Source: Bolinopsis microptera (lineage: Eukaryota > Ctenophora > Tentaculata > Lobata > Bolinopsidae). Taken from it: 60,000 nt of DNA. The notes beneath the pieces were generated by a model. The model did no database searches. It saw nothing but the letters and a program-made list of their open reading frames with translations, and was not told where the DNA came from. The stretch spans positions 17,193,118 through 17,253,117 of the forward strand of contig NC_087078.1 of assembly GCF_026151205.1 (NCBI RefSeq). Reading direction: 5' to 3'. The position numbers were made by a program, and so were the translations under genes. Each line of letters starts with the position of its first letter. The first letter of the stretch is position 1. This document shows positions 36,701-46,735 of the stretch, one piece after another.

Positions 36701-39700
36701 TGTGTACTCTAATTACAGCCGTCCAGCTTTCTTTAGTCCCCTCCTATTGTCAATGGCTCGTTTACATCTTAAATGTTGGAATTCAACTAATTTCATGTGG
36801 AATACATTGTCTTTTCCGGCCGGTTAGTTATTTAATTGTACACAGTGCAGATTGAGATTGGAGTTATGTTAGAGCAATCGTTTAGTTTACTTTGCCATTT
36901 TACCCGTTGCTGAGTAAAAGAGGGGTGCAATTTATTGCAGTTCGTCGATCAGCATGACAAATCATTTAATAATAACGGAAAATTCATAACGGCCATTGCC
37001 CGACATTTCATGTGGATCAATTCTCGAACACTTGTATATTGCGTGTATAACATTTGAATAATCTGCAAGGTTTCTCACTCTCGCGAAATCACTTATCTCC
37101 TGAGACCGAGCCATTACACATCATTACGCTATATTACTTACTCGGTTGTGAGCCATTTTCGCCACGTCGGTGATGTTTTCTAGGCGCCTGCAAATGCTTG
37201 TAGCATATCTGTGACGCTAGCCTTCATATCTAAATACAAGTGGTCTGCGTTTACTCTCCATTCTATTTCTCGTTACCATTTTCTTTAGACTAATTGCTAA
37301 ATAAGGCCCGTGACCATGACAACTCCTTAACTTCCTCCCCCAAACGACACATGCCATTGATAAACAGTCGGGGTTACCATGACTACTAATAGTTATAGTA
37401 ATGATCCGTAGAGACCCATTTACTGGTAATGTCCAGTGCAGTCCTGAGCTCTCACTTGCTGCACAGCTCATTTAACTTGTATTTAACGCTTGTTGGTGTG
37501 TGTAGCTGGGAGCTGCTGCTCATTTCCTGAGCGCTATAAGCTCTCAGAACTCAACCCCCAATAGCAGCTGTTGGTGCCGTGAACAATTGCAGTGGCGACC
37601 GCGGTTATAAAGTTAACTGAGCTGGTCCTAGAACCACCGTATTATTGCTGAGTTACTGAGTAACGGTTTAACCTGCTAATTTAACCGGTCTCGACTACTA
37701 CAGTACTACCCACCATGTTCCCACACACTGTTCTCAGACCAGCAGAGCTCGATACTTATTTCAGCTGAGATCTGTGGCTCGATGTCATTGTACTAATCTT
37801 ATAATCAGTCTGGATTTAGTGCATTTTAAGCATGTTGACTGAAGAACAATAAATATTCAAGCAGATTGCACTATATAATTTCGTATTTCATGCTTGTTTC
37901 CTTGTTGATAGAAGCAGATTGCTGAGCACATGATTGTTGGAATTCTTTTGTGATATTACTCGATTTGTCTCTCTAATTCTCAGCTTCTAATCACTTTTAT
38001 CAAGCAGGCTTTGTCGTTGCTTGGGAACTGGTGTGCAATATATAATAACCTTATTTCGTATCCATTAGATTTTAAACTTCTTTAAGTAGGTAGTTGTCGA
38101 TGTTTGTACTTCAGAGCTTGCTTCATTAGTCACGTAAACTATGGATATAAGTACGGGATTGATAGGTTTCTCTAATTTCTTTTTTTCTCATTTGCATTTA
38201 TGATTGGATTCAAATTTCAAATAAGTTCATGTTGAAACCATTTGGGTCGTGTGAACTTATTAGCATTTCATAATATGTTTCAATATACTTCTTATAGTTT
38301 GGTTGATCTAACAATCGATATTCAATGATAATTAACATTATCCACTTCAATCTAGGAAATACACACAATGTCTATCGACTGGACCGACCTCAACGCCAAA
38401 CTGCCAACCGAGAGAACCGGAGCAGCCAAGGCTAAGAGGAAGGACCTGTTCAAGCAAATGGACGCGGGAAACGGTATCCTTTCCCTGGCCGAGGTGGACA
38501 AGGGAATCCGGGACGTCTTGAAGATCGACGAGATCTTCGATGCCAAAGCTGCTATCATGCGAGCGTTCCAGATAGCCAAGAAGCGGGGTGTTTCCAGCAG
38601 AGGAGCCATGGGTGACGACTACATAGAGTTCAAGGAGTTTAGGTTCTTCCTCCTCTCTCTGCGCCAGTACTTTGAGTACTGGGAAGCCTTCGCTCGTACT
38701 GACGCGAACGGAGACAAGAGAATTAGTTTGTTCGAGTTTCATCATGCCCAGGAGAAGATCGAGGTTTGGGTGGGGCCCATCGGAGATATGGAGGGAGAGT
38801 TTGCGAAGATCGATAAGAACGGCGGAGGACATATCTTGTTTGACGAGTTTTGTGAGTGGGCGATTGCCAAGAACCTAGATCTAGAGGATGATGACGATAA
38901 TATTGTGCTAGAGTAGACGATATAACTATTACTAATCAATATACGACTAAGAGTCTTAGTTGTATATTGATTTTATCAATTGTTATACTTATAGTATCTT
39001 AAGTTTAAAGTCGAGAAGTTTTATCAATAATTTGAATTATTATTTTTGTTGGTGTCCGATTTTATTGTATGTTAACGGTGCCCAATATTTCCTAATTTTT
39101 TTCGAAACGTAACTATTTGACGAAGAGGGTGTAAGTAGGCGACTAAACTATATAAATTAGGAGAAAAGGGAAGAAATGGTCAGCAGTGATATTTTAATTT
39201 TTAACATCCCTTAGCTACTTCCAGTAGAAGATTCATTTTGTTTAGCTTTTCGGAGATCAAGATGTGGCTGTATCCAAAACTTTTTGTGTGTATGTACTAT
39301 GGTCTATGTATTGATATAATCTTAGATTCAAATTCTAAGTAAAGAAGTTTTAATTGAACGAACCGAATGCAAGCATCTCGTGGGAAGTTCACATATATCT
39401 CCCTTGGTACTGACGTAGTATGTGAACGATCCCTTACAAGTACAACCTAGACCCATTCTATACCATCTGTTACAAAACTGGCAAAATACCAATCAAATAA
39501 ATTAAAAACCCACTAAACTCACAAGAAAGCAGTCCTTGCCATGATGAAGTTGAATAGGGTCCCCAGACTAACAGATAACAAGAGGAAGAGGATGATGAGG
39601 ATACCGGCAGGGGCCGCGGTGACGTTCTCGAGCCAGCTCCAAGAGTCTGCTAACAGTGGGGTGGTGGGGAGAGTCTGGTCTGATGTTGGGGATATGTTCG

Positions 39701-39710
39701 CGTCTTCCAT
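24710..39710 (-). CDS. Class A (rhodopsin-like) GPCR, six exons over 15 kb
   Basis: Exons 39710-39523, 35115-35000, 33836-33722, 33428-33298, 31165-30985 and 25046-24710 join with matching phases (2,1,2,1,2) into 355 residues. Exon 1: N-terminus with sequons NIS and NVT, then helix 1. Exon 2: intracellular loop 1 (YRKKSMYKF) and helix 2. Exon 3: helix 3 ending with ERINSVF at the DRY position. Exon 4: RPIEHHL, helix 4 and an extracellular-loop Cys. Exon 5: helices 5 and 6. Exon 6: helix 7 with SLSPVIYSY (a variant NPxxY) and a Ser/Thr-rich tail. A Cys precedes helix 3 (ESCG), so the usual disulfide is possible. Introns hold a Mutator-like element, an RT fragment and two antisense EF-hand genes. 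The ligand is unknown. Intron 5's donor (GTTCAT) is weak. Confidence 0.85.
26220..26480 (-). pseudogene. Decayed LINE C-terminal fragment inside the MULE
   Basis: Read on the minus strand it gives KIRIYKANF, then GHVVRMPETQFP, then after a frameshift GRLRGRLRKGWMACVLEDTADR. The GHVxRM and GRPR..W-like motifs are characteristic of the end of many LINE ORF2 proteins. Stops and one frameshift show that it is dead. It lies just left of the FLYWCH ORF. Confidence 0.5.
26822..27325 (+). CDS. FLYWCH zinc-finger protein, MULE-encoded
   Basis: This 167-residue frame has a FLYWCH domain at residues 3-72: FSKYISGQRGAQLLL, DGFLY, the core WRC, KCPAH and the closing HSH, giving the two Cys and two His of this finger. 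The rest is polar and helical with no RNase H-like catalytic domain. FLYWCH fingers occur at the N-terminus of MULE transposases and in domesticated DNA-binding proteins. Copies of the motif CAACTGAACCCAA flank the ORF: direct at 25900-26065 and inverted at 27346-27455. A start further upstream or a spliced product is possible. Confidence 0.65.
   Translation: MVVFSKYISGQRGAQLLLDTDGFLYTRRKDRDTPTTSTWRCQNYRIKKCPAHVFLDHGDQSSGAKPHSHDPDNLVAEKAEFRAELKRKAGDQHLPATQNLLTEALSTCPSEINVVLPKLESLARIVQRSRADKSGSANHSEAPTSTDRNYSTRNQAAAKLERYLETW
28280..29945. repeat. Dispersed TTTGTCACA motif array in the MULE
   Basis: About 15 copies of a short motif close to TTTACTTTGTCACA, on both strands, are scattered at irregular spacing (for example near 28295, 28360, 28745, 29085, 29238, 29392, and inverted near 29492, 29620, 29785). 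The surrounding sequence is otherwise unrelated, so it is not a tandem satellite. No gene was found in this stretch. Confidence 0.7.
32218..32739 (-). CDS. Reverse-transcriptase C-terminal fragment
   Basis: A 173-residue frame carries IYPDSLTLNKEN, LDLDISI, the strongly conserved YDKRDKFGFKVVKF block and YGTYCSQVVRYSRIC, all typical of the end of a retroelement RT common in marine invertebrate genomes. The catalytic YxDD region is not present. I cannot place the clade with confidence (Penelope-like or a non-LTR group). It lies in GPCR intron 4, on the same strand as the GPCR. Confidence 0.6.
   Translation of the reverse strand: MNCTNYSQALSAHDFISKTNFLISYITTLNSDGYLEEYFKLIYPDSLTLNKENEVDSAANVLDLDISINSEGKFSCRVYDKRDKFGFKVVKFQPLMSNQASSVLYGTYCSQVVRYSRICNNVVAFSDRVLKFTDDLIELGFRRDRLSKIYLSVVKRHGLKNKFGIGCGNILMP
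34029..34559 (+). CDS. Calflagin-like EF-hand protein 1
   Basis: A 176-residue acidic protein with no signal peptide. EF-hand 1 is canonical (DPNGNGILSLAE). A second, degenerate hand follows, then DEDDDRRISFEE and DENDGGMILFIE. The segments IFDAKPAIMRAFQAAK, MYFEYWVAF and EFCKWAIAKSL match the architecture of the flagellar calcium-binding protein (calflagin) family. It ends in an acidic EDDDE tail. Like its paralogue at 38368, it is preceded within 20 bp by a CAG, so there is probably a 5' UTR intron. It lies inside intron 2 of the GPCR on the opposite strand. Likely a cytosolic calcium sensor; a ciliary location is inference only. Confidence 0.85.
   Translation: MSEPIWEEIYEKLPTRADQRDERFAMFDTFDPNGNGILSLAEVDKAIRDVLAIDEIFDAKPAIMRAFQAAKACGKGRADIGDDYIEKLEFKRFLLGLRMYFEYWVAFKRIDEDDDRRISFEEFSEAEEIMKKWITNFGDLQEEFDTIDENDGGMILFIEFCKWAIAKSLDLEDDDE
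35187..38340. other. GPCR intron 1 sequence without other recognisable genes
   Basis: Between GPCR exon 2 and the second EF-hand gene I see no coding exon or element ends. The upstream part of the second EF-hand gene, including its 5' exon and promoter, must lie here. Confidence 0.35.
38368..38916 (+). CDS. Calflagin-like EF-hand protein 2, EF-hand 1 loop shortened
   Basis: A 182-residue paralogue of the protein at 34029, sharing LSLAEVDK, IRDVLKIDEIFDAKAAIMR, QYFEYWEAF, FCEWAIAKNLDLEDDDD. EF-hand 3 (DANGDKRISLFE) and 4 (DKNGGGHILFDE) look able to bind calcium. The first loop reads DAGNGILSLAE, 11 residues rather than 12, which should weaken or abolish binding there. An acceptor (CAATCTAG) lies 14 bp before the ATG, so the 5' UTR is probably spliced. 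It is nested in GPCR intron 1 on the opposite strand. Its coding GC is clearly higher than the surrounding intron. Confidence 0.85.
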   Translation: MSIDWTDLNAKLPTERTGAAKAKRKDLFKQMDAGNGILSLAEVDKGIRDVLKIDEIFDAKAAIMRAFQIAKKRGVSSRGAMGDDYIEFKEFRFFLLSLRQYFEYWEAFARTDANGDKRISLFEFHHAQEKIEVWVGPIGDMEGEFAKIDKNGGGHILFDEFCEWAIAKNLDLEDDDDNIVLE

Positions 39711-39955
39711 GTTCCTGGGGTGTAGCGGTTGTATTTGGAGAAATAATATTGTTCAATTTGGTTTAAGTTGAGGTGTAGCATATTAGCTAGGTAAATTAAA
39801 GTAAATACAACAGACTGTATTTAAGCTATCGATTAAGTAAGTCAAAGTCGATTATTAAACATAAGATTGTTTATTGATATAAAAGGAAGACTAATTCTCT
39901 AGTTAATATAACAATATAATATAAGGAGAAAGCAAATTCACTGGTCAATTGAACT

Positions 39956-41715
39956 AATAGATGTGGATACTGGCGGGGAGGTGAAACACATTTGTTTACT
40001 TTAATAGTAAGCACATGTTCGGCGGGTTGAGGAGGTGAAACACATTTGTTTACACTTTTAGGGTAAGCACATGTTCGGCGGGTTGAAGAGGTGATACACA
40101 TTTTGTATTATAGAAGGCATGTAACACTTGTAACGCTTTCTTGTTACCCCCCTTTGAAGGCCCCGAATTATTTTCTGAACGAAAGCTCAAAAATAACCGA
40201 GAAATCGACCTTCTTATTAACTCATTTTGATGACTGTTTCTGACCTAAAATTGCACGAAAAATCGATTTAGCTAGGTTTCAGAACCTTTAAACACTTCCT
40301 TATCCCTCAAAATTGATGTTTTACAGTTGATACGAGCAACAAGCAACATATGTTTTGATCCTTCGGTTCTACTCATGACCTAGGCAGTTAAGCTGAACCC
40401 GACAGATCGAGGCAATCCTCACCTTAACTGATCAAACTGGTACTAACACAATTTTCAGATATAAATGTTCTTTGCGATACGTTTATTGCAGCTTTGGAAC
40501 TTGAGTGAAGACCAGAGTACGAAAACACACAGCAGGTAAGCAACTCACTTTTGGTGACTGTTCCTCACGAACATTCTGATCCTGTAACATATGAACAAGG
40601 AGATCGTCTCCTTAACAAATCAAACAGGTACTATCACAATTTCCAGAGCACAGCATGATAACAAAGTCAAAAGAAACACAATGAAGGTAGGTTACCAACA
40701 CCACAATATAACAATCATACTAACAACTGAATTAAATTTATTCTGACGACGGGCAGCCCTGATGTGCTCCGTGATCCTCAACGAGCGACCACTTGTAATA
40801 GAGGTGTTATGTCATGTGACACCGATCCGTCCAATCACAAACAGGAAGAGTGACCAGATCGATATCGTGTGTTTACTTTCCTTATCTTTATTTGACCCTC
40901 TGTTCACATTGTTATCTCTACCACATATCGGCTTGGCAAGGTCCGCGTGCAATATCTGCACCGCGGTAAACACGCCATGATTACGTCATGAACTTGAAAT
41001 AGTGTGATTGTTGTACTAAGTACTTATATAACCGTGCCCATTGCCCACGTACAATACAAACTGTTGGGGGGGGGGGGGGGTTTAAGATAAACAACCGATC
41101 TTGATAGTGTGTTGGTCGCTCCTCCAACTGACTGTGATGCTAACCGTTCAATCATGAACGGAACATTAACATTGTTTAGTTATAGCATGTTTCGGTTTAA
41201 TTGTTTAATTGCGGAGATTAGTATTATTAAAAACATTTACTCTAATATGAGGTCTCGATTATGAACTGAGTGAGATTCCAAATGATGAACTGTGCTTTAA
41301 GTTTACACCAACTGGAAGCAAAGGAATAATGTATATATCCATGAGTGCTCCTTTTCTTAACTTAGACAGTAAGTGTTTGAAAACATAATCTAGGACACGA
41401 CTTCACTGACAAGAACTGTATGTTCCAGGAGGAGGCAGTATACAGGAGGACAAGTATGGTTATACCTGACAGAGTTGAAGTACTAGTTCAACATGCCAAC
41501 ATGGTGCAGTTCATTTTTACCAGGTTAGACACTCAAAATTTCAATTTGTGCTGTGTAATTAGTCATTGCCGTTTTAAATATGTAAACTTGGAATCCTTCT
41601 CGCAATTGTAATATAAGAGTTTGTGTAACTTTAAATAATTAAATGCTGCACTTGCCCTCAAAGTCAATGGAATTCATTTTGTGTGCGGGGTGTTCATTTT
41701 AGATGAGATAACACG
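39956..41715 (+). repeat. Left inverted arm
   Basis: Reverse complement of the right arm. It has about 60 bp (near 40950-41010) not found in the right arm. Possible coding pieces occur in both arms: one reads DELCFKFTPTGSKGIMYISM near 41289-41350, and one encodes RTSMVIPDRVEVLVQHANMV at 41447-41506 after a TTCCAG. Phases of the two do not join, so I do not call a gene. Confidence 0.85.
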
Positions 41716-42368
41716 GAAGTTCAAGTATTGATAAAATCGATAACGGGTAATAGGTGCGCTGTTGAAATGGTTCAGTGGACCCCTCTTTAGTTCGTTTACG
41801 GTGCTCCTATATTCTGCACCAAGCTCTACAGGTGATAATGTTTGAAATATACAGTAACAAAGTAACTGCATGCAGGATTTTGAATAGAAATTTTAATAGC
41901 GTACAGCAAAGCTCTAACCCATGATCCGAAATAAAATGCAGCTGGTAAACAAACTAAAGAGGGGTCCACTGAACGAACCGGACGCGGATCACGCTAGTTA
42001 CGTCCACAGTTAATTTTTAAGCAAGGACACAGTAATCATGTGGTAGCATGGATTCAAACAGACAAACAGTGTTATTTGCAGTAGCACCAGTTAACGATGG
42101 AGTACGTTTTCAGTTTGCGGGCCTAAATGTAAAGGACCGTCAATGTGGCCAAAAATACGATACGAATATGTACGGTACCAGCTAAAATATCTGCTAGTTA
42201 CATTCAGTACAAGTATATTTCGAATAGAAATTTTAATAGCGTACAGCAAACCCATGATCCGAAATAAAATGCAGCTGGTAAACGAACTTAAGAGGGGTCC
42301 ACTGAACCATTTCAACAGCGCACCTATTACCCGTGATCGATTTTATCAATACTTGAACTTCCGTGCTG
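41711..42368. mobile_element. Nested inverted-repeat element at the inner end of the left arm
   Basis: The ends CACGGAAGTTCAAGTATTG and its inverse ATACTTGAACTTCCGTG bound about 650 bp with inverted repeats of roughly 95 bp. The equivalent point of the right arm (ACACG next to CTGCCG) is uninterrupted, so this is an insertion. Inside, a block of about 80 bp around AATAAAATGCAGCTGGTAAA occurs twice in direct order, so the element itself may be a partial tandem duplication. The target duplication is unclear. Confidence 0.6.
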
Positions 42369-42699
42369 CCGTTTTCTGACAAAAGTCATTTTGGAAATTT
42401 CGGGCTTTTTGGTCTAACTTTTGTTTTTGGGTCAAGAACTATCCCTGAGGACCGTTGGATACATTCGCCGACCCCCCAAAACCCCCTTTTTGGAACCCCC
42501 TAAAATGCAAAAAATGGTCATTTTTCTGAGAAAAGTGCTTAACTTAAGTAAAATTTTGGAAAACGGGTGCCGTTTATTTCAAAAATGGTGCCATTTCGGG
42601 AACTGAAAACGGTGGCATTGTTTTCTACGTCCAAAACTGGCCTAGTGACGGCAATTTGTTGATCGTGGGTCTTTTGGCCTGGGAAAAAACAATTTATGT

Positions 42700-42753
42700 C
42701 ACTTAAGCACTTTTGTGAAAACGGGCTCGTTTTCTCACAAAAGTGCTTAAGTG
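42700..42753. other. Long palindrome built on the motif TTAAGCACTTTTGTGA
   Basis: Two inverted copies of CACTTAAGCACTTTTGTG, each followed by GAAAACG-like bases, face each other across a few bases, so the strand can fold into a stem of about 24 bp. Related single copies occur near 42533, 44268, 44446 and 44655 in the same transposon. It may be a transposase-binding or fold-back site (inference). Confidence 0.7.
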
Positions 42754-43071
42754 CCATTATACGTTTAATTAAATGTTGATTCTGCCAACTGAAACTATAT
42801 AATCGGTACTAACAGATCTAAATTTTCCCGGCGGATCGATTGGTGATGGTCATAAACTTCAGAAACGCTAGCTTCACCGTCAAAATTGCCGATTTGTCAA
42901 TGCAGAACGTTTCAAAATATACGTCATAATTTGCTTTAAAATTTTTAATTCTCTTATAAGTTGAGACTGGCGGGATTATCGACAGGCAAGGGAACATTAC
43001 CAAAGAGATAGAAGCGATTTGCCTCACTGCTCCTTCTCTGTTGATATGGAGAAAGTTCTTTTACTACACAC

Positions 43072-43866
43072 ATGCCGGAGTACAAGGAGGCGATTTTTAC
43101 AAGACGCCTTGTCACATTTAACGAGACCTTCGCGAGGCTGGGGTCAGACGGAGCTCCTTTAGCGATTCTTTGGAATGAGTCAATCGCAGGAAGGAAAGAT
43201 GAGAATGTGTCCTCGACTTGGATAAGGGCAATAAAACATTTTGCCGCAGGCAAGATTGGTGGTAGCAGGGAGATCATTTTTTGGGCAGACAATTGTTCTG
43301 CTCAAAACAAGTGTTGGACTTTATTTACTGCCCTATGTTCAATTATCAACAGCCCATATGTTGACCTAGACAAGATAACGGTCAAGTATCTAGAGCCAGG
43401 GCACACCTTTATGAGTGCAGACTCATTTCACCATAAAGTGGAGTTGTCCATTAAACAATCACGTCAACTTCATGATTATAAGGACTTTGTTCAGGCAGTT
43501 GAACAGGTGGGTACTGCGATAAGCATGAACTGCACAGACTTTGAATCGTGGCCAAGGTCCTACGGAACAAGCAACCGTTGTAAAACTGAGAGACCTCTCT
43601 TAAAAGATGTTAAAGTTGTAAGTTTCCAGCGTGGGTCTGTAGAAATGGAATGGAAAACAAATCATGACGAGGTTTCCTTTCATTTCACTCCATTTCTCAG
43701 ACAAAAAGACGAAAGACTCATTTCCATAGGTTGCAAAATAGCTTTCGCCCAGGAAGAGCCCCGGGGGATAGCTACTCCCAAAAAACAAGACATTATACGT
43801 AAACTGTGCAGGCTTATGGCCCCGAGTAGTAGGGTATTCTGGATGAACTTACCTGATAGTACCTAG
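43072..43866 (+). pseudogene. DDE-like transposase (DUF7869-type), frameshifted near its start
   Basis: The 264-residue frame has features I recognise from transposon proteins annotated DUF7869: IFTRRLVTFNETF, IFWADNCSAQNK (first acidic residue in a predicted beta strand), then VKYLEPGHTFMSADSFHHKVE. D, D/H and E residues are spaced like an RNase H-like core. Upstream, another frame reads LPHCSFSVDMEKVLLL, the expected preceding segment. A one-base shift near 43060 is needed to join them, so the copy is probably dead. The expected N-terminal zinc-binding part was not found. Confidence 0.6.
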
Positions 43867-44680
43867 ATATAACAGATCTTAATCAAGTGTTTGACTAAAA
43901 ATCATCTATTTCTTGTATTATTTACCATTTATTTATGTACAGCATTTCTTACAATTATGTTACATTTTTATACGCTTGTTTTTCTTTGCCTCGCGTTACG
44001 ATATCAATAATTCGCAAATCATTGGTCTTTATGAAGAAAGTCTCATCTGAGTTCTTAATTTAATTTCTAAAGAAAGAAACTTATTTATTATTATCCCGTA
44101 CTTTCACCAATCAACTCTTCGTTGAAATGCTGGTAGAATTCCGACTATTTTTTAATCCGCTGGGGAGAAGGGAGTGTTTTCGTGTTCTTGAACGACCACC
44201 AATCAATTTTTCGTAAAATTTTAGGTCAGAATGATCGCAGATAAAGTTCCCACTAATGTGGCTGTACTTAAGCACTTTTCTCAGAAAACGAAATTTCAAA
44301 TTTTCTATTTCAGCGTGTCCCCTATTTACAACCAATGTTTCATCACAACAGTTTTAGGCTAATTTTTCGTTTTACTTTCGATGACCAATGGTTTGAACGG
44401 GCTAATTTTCATCAGAACATGTAGTATTTGCCGATGTGACTGTACTTAAGCACTTTTCTAAGAAATTCAAACTATAATTTGTGATTTTGAGGCACTTTCC
44501 GAGAAGTTAGGATGATGAAACCTTGTCATAAGTCTCAAAAGTCGACAAAGTACCTTAGAAACATAGTGGGTGCAGTTTAAATTTGACAGCAGCTAGCCAA
44601 GAGCAATTACAGAATTGAAATCTTTAACCTCAATTTGCACAAAATGAACCTTGTGAAGCACTTTTGTCAGAAAACGGCAG

Positions 44681-46731
44681 CGTGTTATCTCATCTAAAAT
44701 AAACAGCCCGCACACAAAATGAATTCCATTGACTTTGAGGGCAAGTGCAACATTTAAAGTTACACAAACTCTTATATTACAATTGTGAGAAGGATTCCAA
44801 GTTTACATATTTAAAACGGCAATGACTAATTACACAGCACAAATTGAAATTTTGAGTGTCTAACCTGGTAAAAATGAACTGCACCATGTTGGCATGTTGA
44901 ACTAGTACTTCAACTCTGTCAGGTATAACCATACTTGTCCTCCTGTATACTGCCTCCTCCTGGAACATACAGTTCTTGTCAGTGAAGTCGTGTCCTAGAT
45001 TCTGTTTTCAAACACTTACTGTCTAAGTTAAGAAAAGGAGCACTCATGGATATATACATTATTCCTTTGCTTCCAGTTGGTGTAAACTTAAAGCACAGTT
45101 CACCATTTGGAATCTCACTCAGTTCATAATCGCGACCTCATATTTTATCTCACACTTATTTTACTTCGGAGTATTCCAACAGCCACATTGTTACACAAGT
45201 GTAACTAGCCAATTACAGGAAGCCGAAGGATTTGATTAGGCCAGTGACGGTTAAGGTAGTGTGTACCATACTTTCTTCGCCCGAGACTTCGCTGCAATGT
45301 GCAGCTCCTCATTTAACCCTCACACACGATTTCTCGAATATTCGGCTGAGTAGACCGGGGGGCTGCATAGACCACTCAGGATCTTTAGCTGAATGTCGAC
45401 GACACTCACCCCACGACTAGGCAGGCAGTGGGTTTCGAACTCGCAATCTCACGATTACAAATCCGATGATTAACCAACTACGCTACCTGGCCGTAATTAG
45501 AGTAAATGTTTTTAATAATACTAATCTCCGCAATTAAACAATTAAACCGAAACATGCTATAACTAAACAATGTTAATGTTCCGTTCATGATTGAACGGTT
45601 AGCATCACAGTCAGTTGGAGGAGCGACCAACACACTATCAAGATCGGTTGTTTATCTTAAACCCCCCCCCCCCCCCCCCCCCAACAGTTTGTATTGTACG
45701 TGGGCAATGGGCACGGTTATATAAGTCACAACAATTGCACGCGGACCTTGCCAAGCCGATATGTGGTAGAGATAACAATGTGAACAGAGGGTCAAATAAA
45801 GATAAGGAAAGTAAACACACGATATCGATCTGGTCACTCTTCCTGTTTGTGATTGGACGGATCGGTGTCACATGACATAACACCTCTATTACAAGTGGTC
45901 GCTCGTTGAGGATCACGGAGCACATCAGGGCTGCCCGTCGTCAGAATAAATTTAATTCAGTTGTTAGTATGATTGTTATATTGTGGTGTTGGTAACCTAC
46001 CTTCATTGTGTTTCTTTTGACTTTGTTATCATGCTGTGCTCTGGAAATTGTAATAGTACCTGTTCGATTTGTTAAGGAGACGATCTCCTTGTTCATATGT
46101 TACAGGATCAGAATGTTCGTGAGGAACAGTCACCAAAAGTGAGTTGCTTACCTGCTGTGTGTTTTCGTACTCTGGTCTTCACTCAAGTTGCAAAGCTGCA
46201 ATAAACGTATCGCAAAGAACATTTATATCTGAAAATTGTGTTAGTACCAGTTTGATCAGTTAAGGTGAGGATTGCCTCGATCTGTCGGGTTCAGCTTAAC
46301 TGCCTAGGTCATGAGTAGTACCGAAGGATCAAAACATATGTTGCTTGTTGCTTGTATCAACTATAAAACATCAATTTTGAGGGATAAGGAAGTGTTTATA
46401 GGTTCTGAGACCTAGCTAAATCGATTTTTCGTGCAATTTTAGGTTAGAAACAGTCATCAAAATGAGTTAATAAGAAGGTCGATTTCTCGGTTATTTTTGA
46501 GCTTTCGTTCAGAAAATAATTCGGGGCCTTCAAAGGGGGGTAACAAGAAAGCGTTACAAGTGTTACAAGCCTTCTATAATACAAAATGTGTATCACCTCT
46601 TCAACCCGCCGAACATGTGCTTACCCTAAAAGTGTAAACAAATGTGTTTCACCTCCTCAACCCGCCGAACATGTGCTTACTATTAAAGTAAACAAATGTG
46701 TTTCACCTCCCCGCCAGTATCCACATCTATT
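44681..46731 (-). repeat. Right inverted arm, carrying a SINE
   Basis: Reverse complement of 39956-41715, apart from a 354-bp insertion at 45145-45498 and some small gaps. The 63-codon arm ORF is unchanged in both arms (41420-41611 and 44777-44968), which points to recent homogenisation or a young element. Confidence 0.85.
45145..45498 (-). mobile_element. tRNA-derived SINE inserted in the right arm
   Basis: On the minus strand the 5' end (45494 to about 45415) is tRNA-like: GTAGCGTAGTTGG as box A, GATTTGTAATC as an anticodon region with TGT (Thr-like), and GAGTTCGAAACCC as box B. The body runs to 45145. The empty site is visible in the left arm near 41245, which lets both ends be placed; the target duplication is short (ATT). 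No LINE-like tail was recognised. Confidence 0.75.
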
Positions 46732-46735
46732 AACT

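Larger units (their letters stand above)
39956..46731. mobile_element. 6.8-kb DNA transposon with very long inverted arms
   Basis: Direct repeats AACT (39952-39955 and 46732-46735) flank termini AATAGATGTGGATACTGGCG that are perfectly inverted. The left arm spans about 39956-41715 and the right arm about 44681-46731; they match closely over most of their length. The centre holds a transposase-like ORF. It lies about 250 bp upstream of the GPCR start codon at 39710. Each arm has a long G or C run (41065-41078; 45662-45682). I do not know the superfamily. Confidence 0.8.

Noticed and set aside
38347-38939. Minus-strand ORFs opposite the EF-hand genes (also 33990-34621)
   Set aside because: Antisense shadows of the EF-hand coding frames; no splice sites or domains.
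41674-42379. Two ORFs sharing ELKRGPLNHFNSAPIT
   Set aside because: They are the two inverted ends of the nested element, so the shared peptide reflects the DNA repeat, not a gene.
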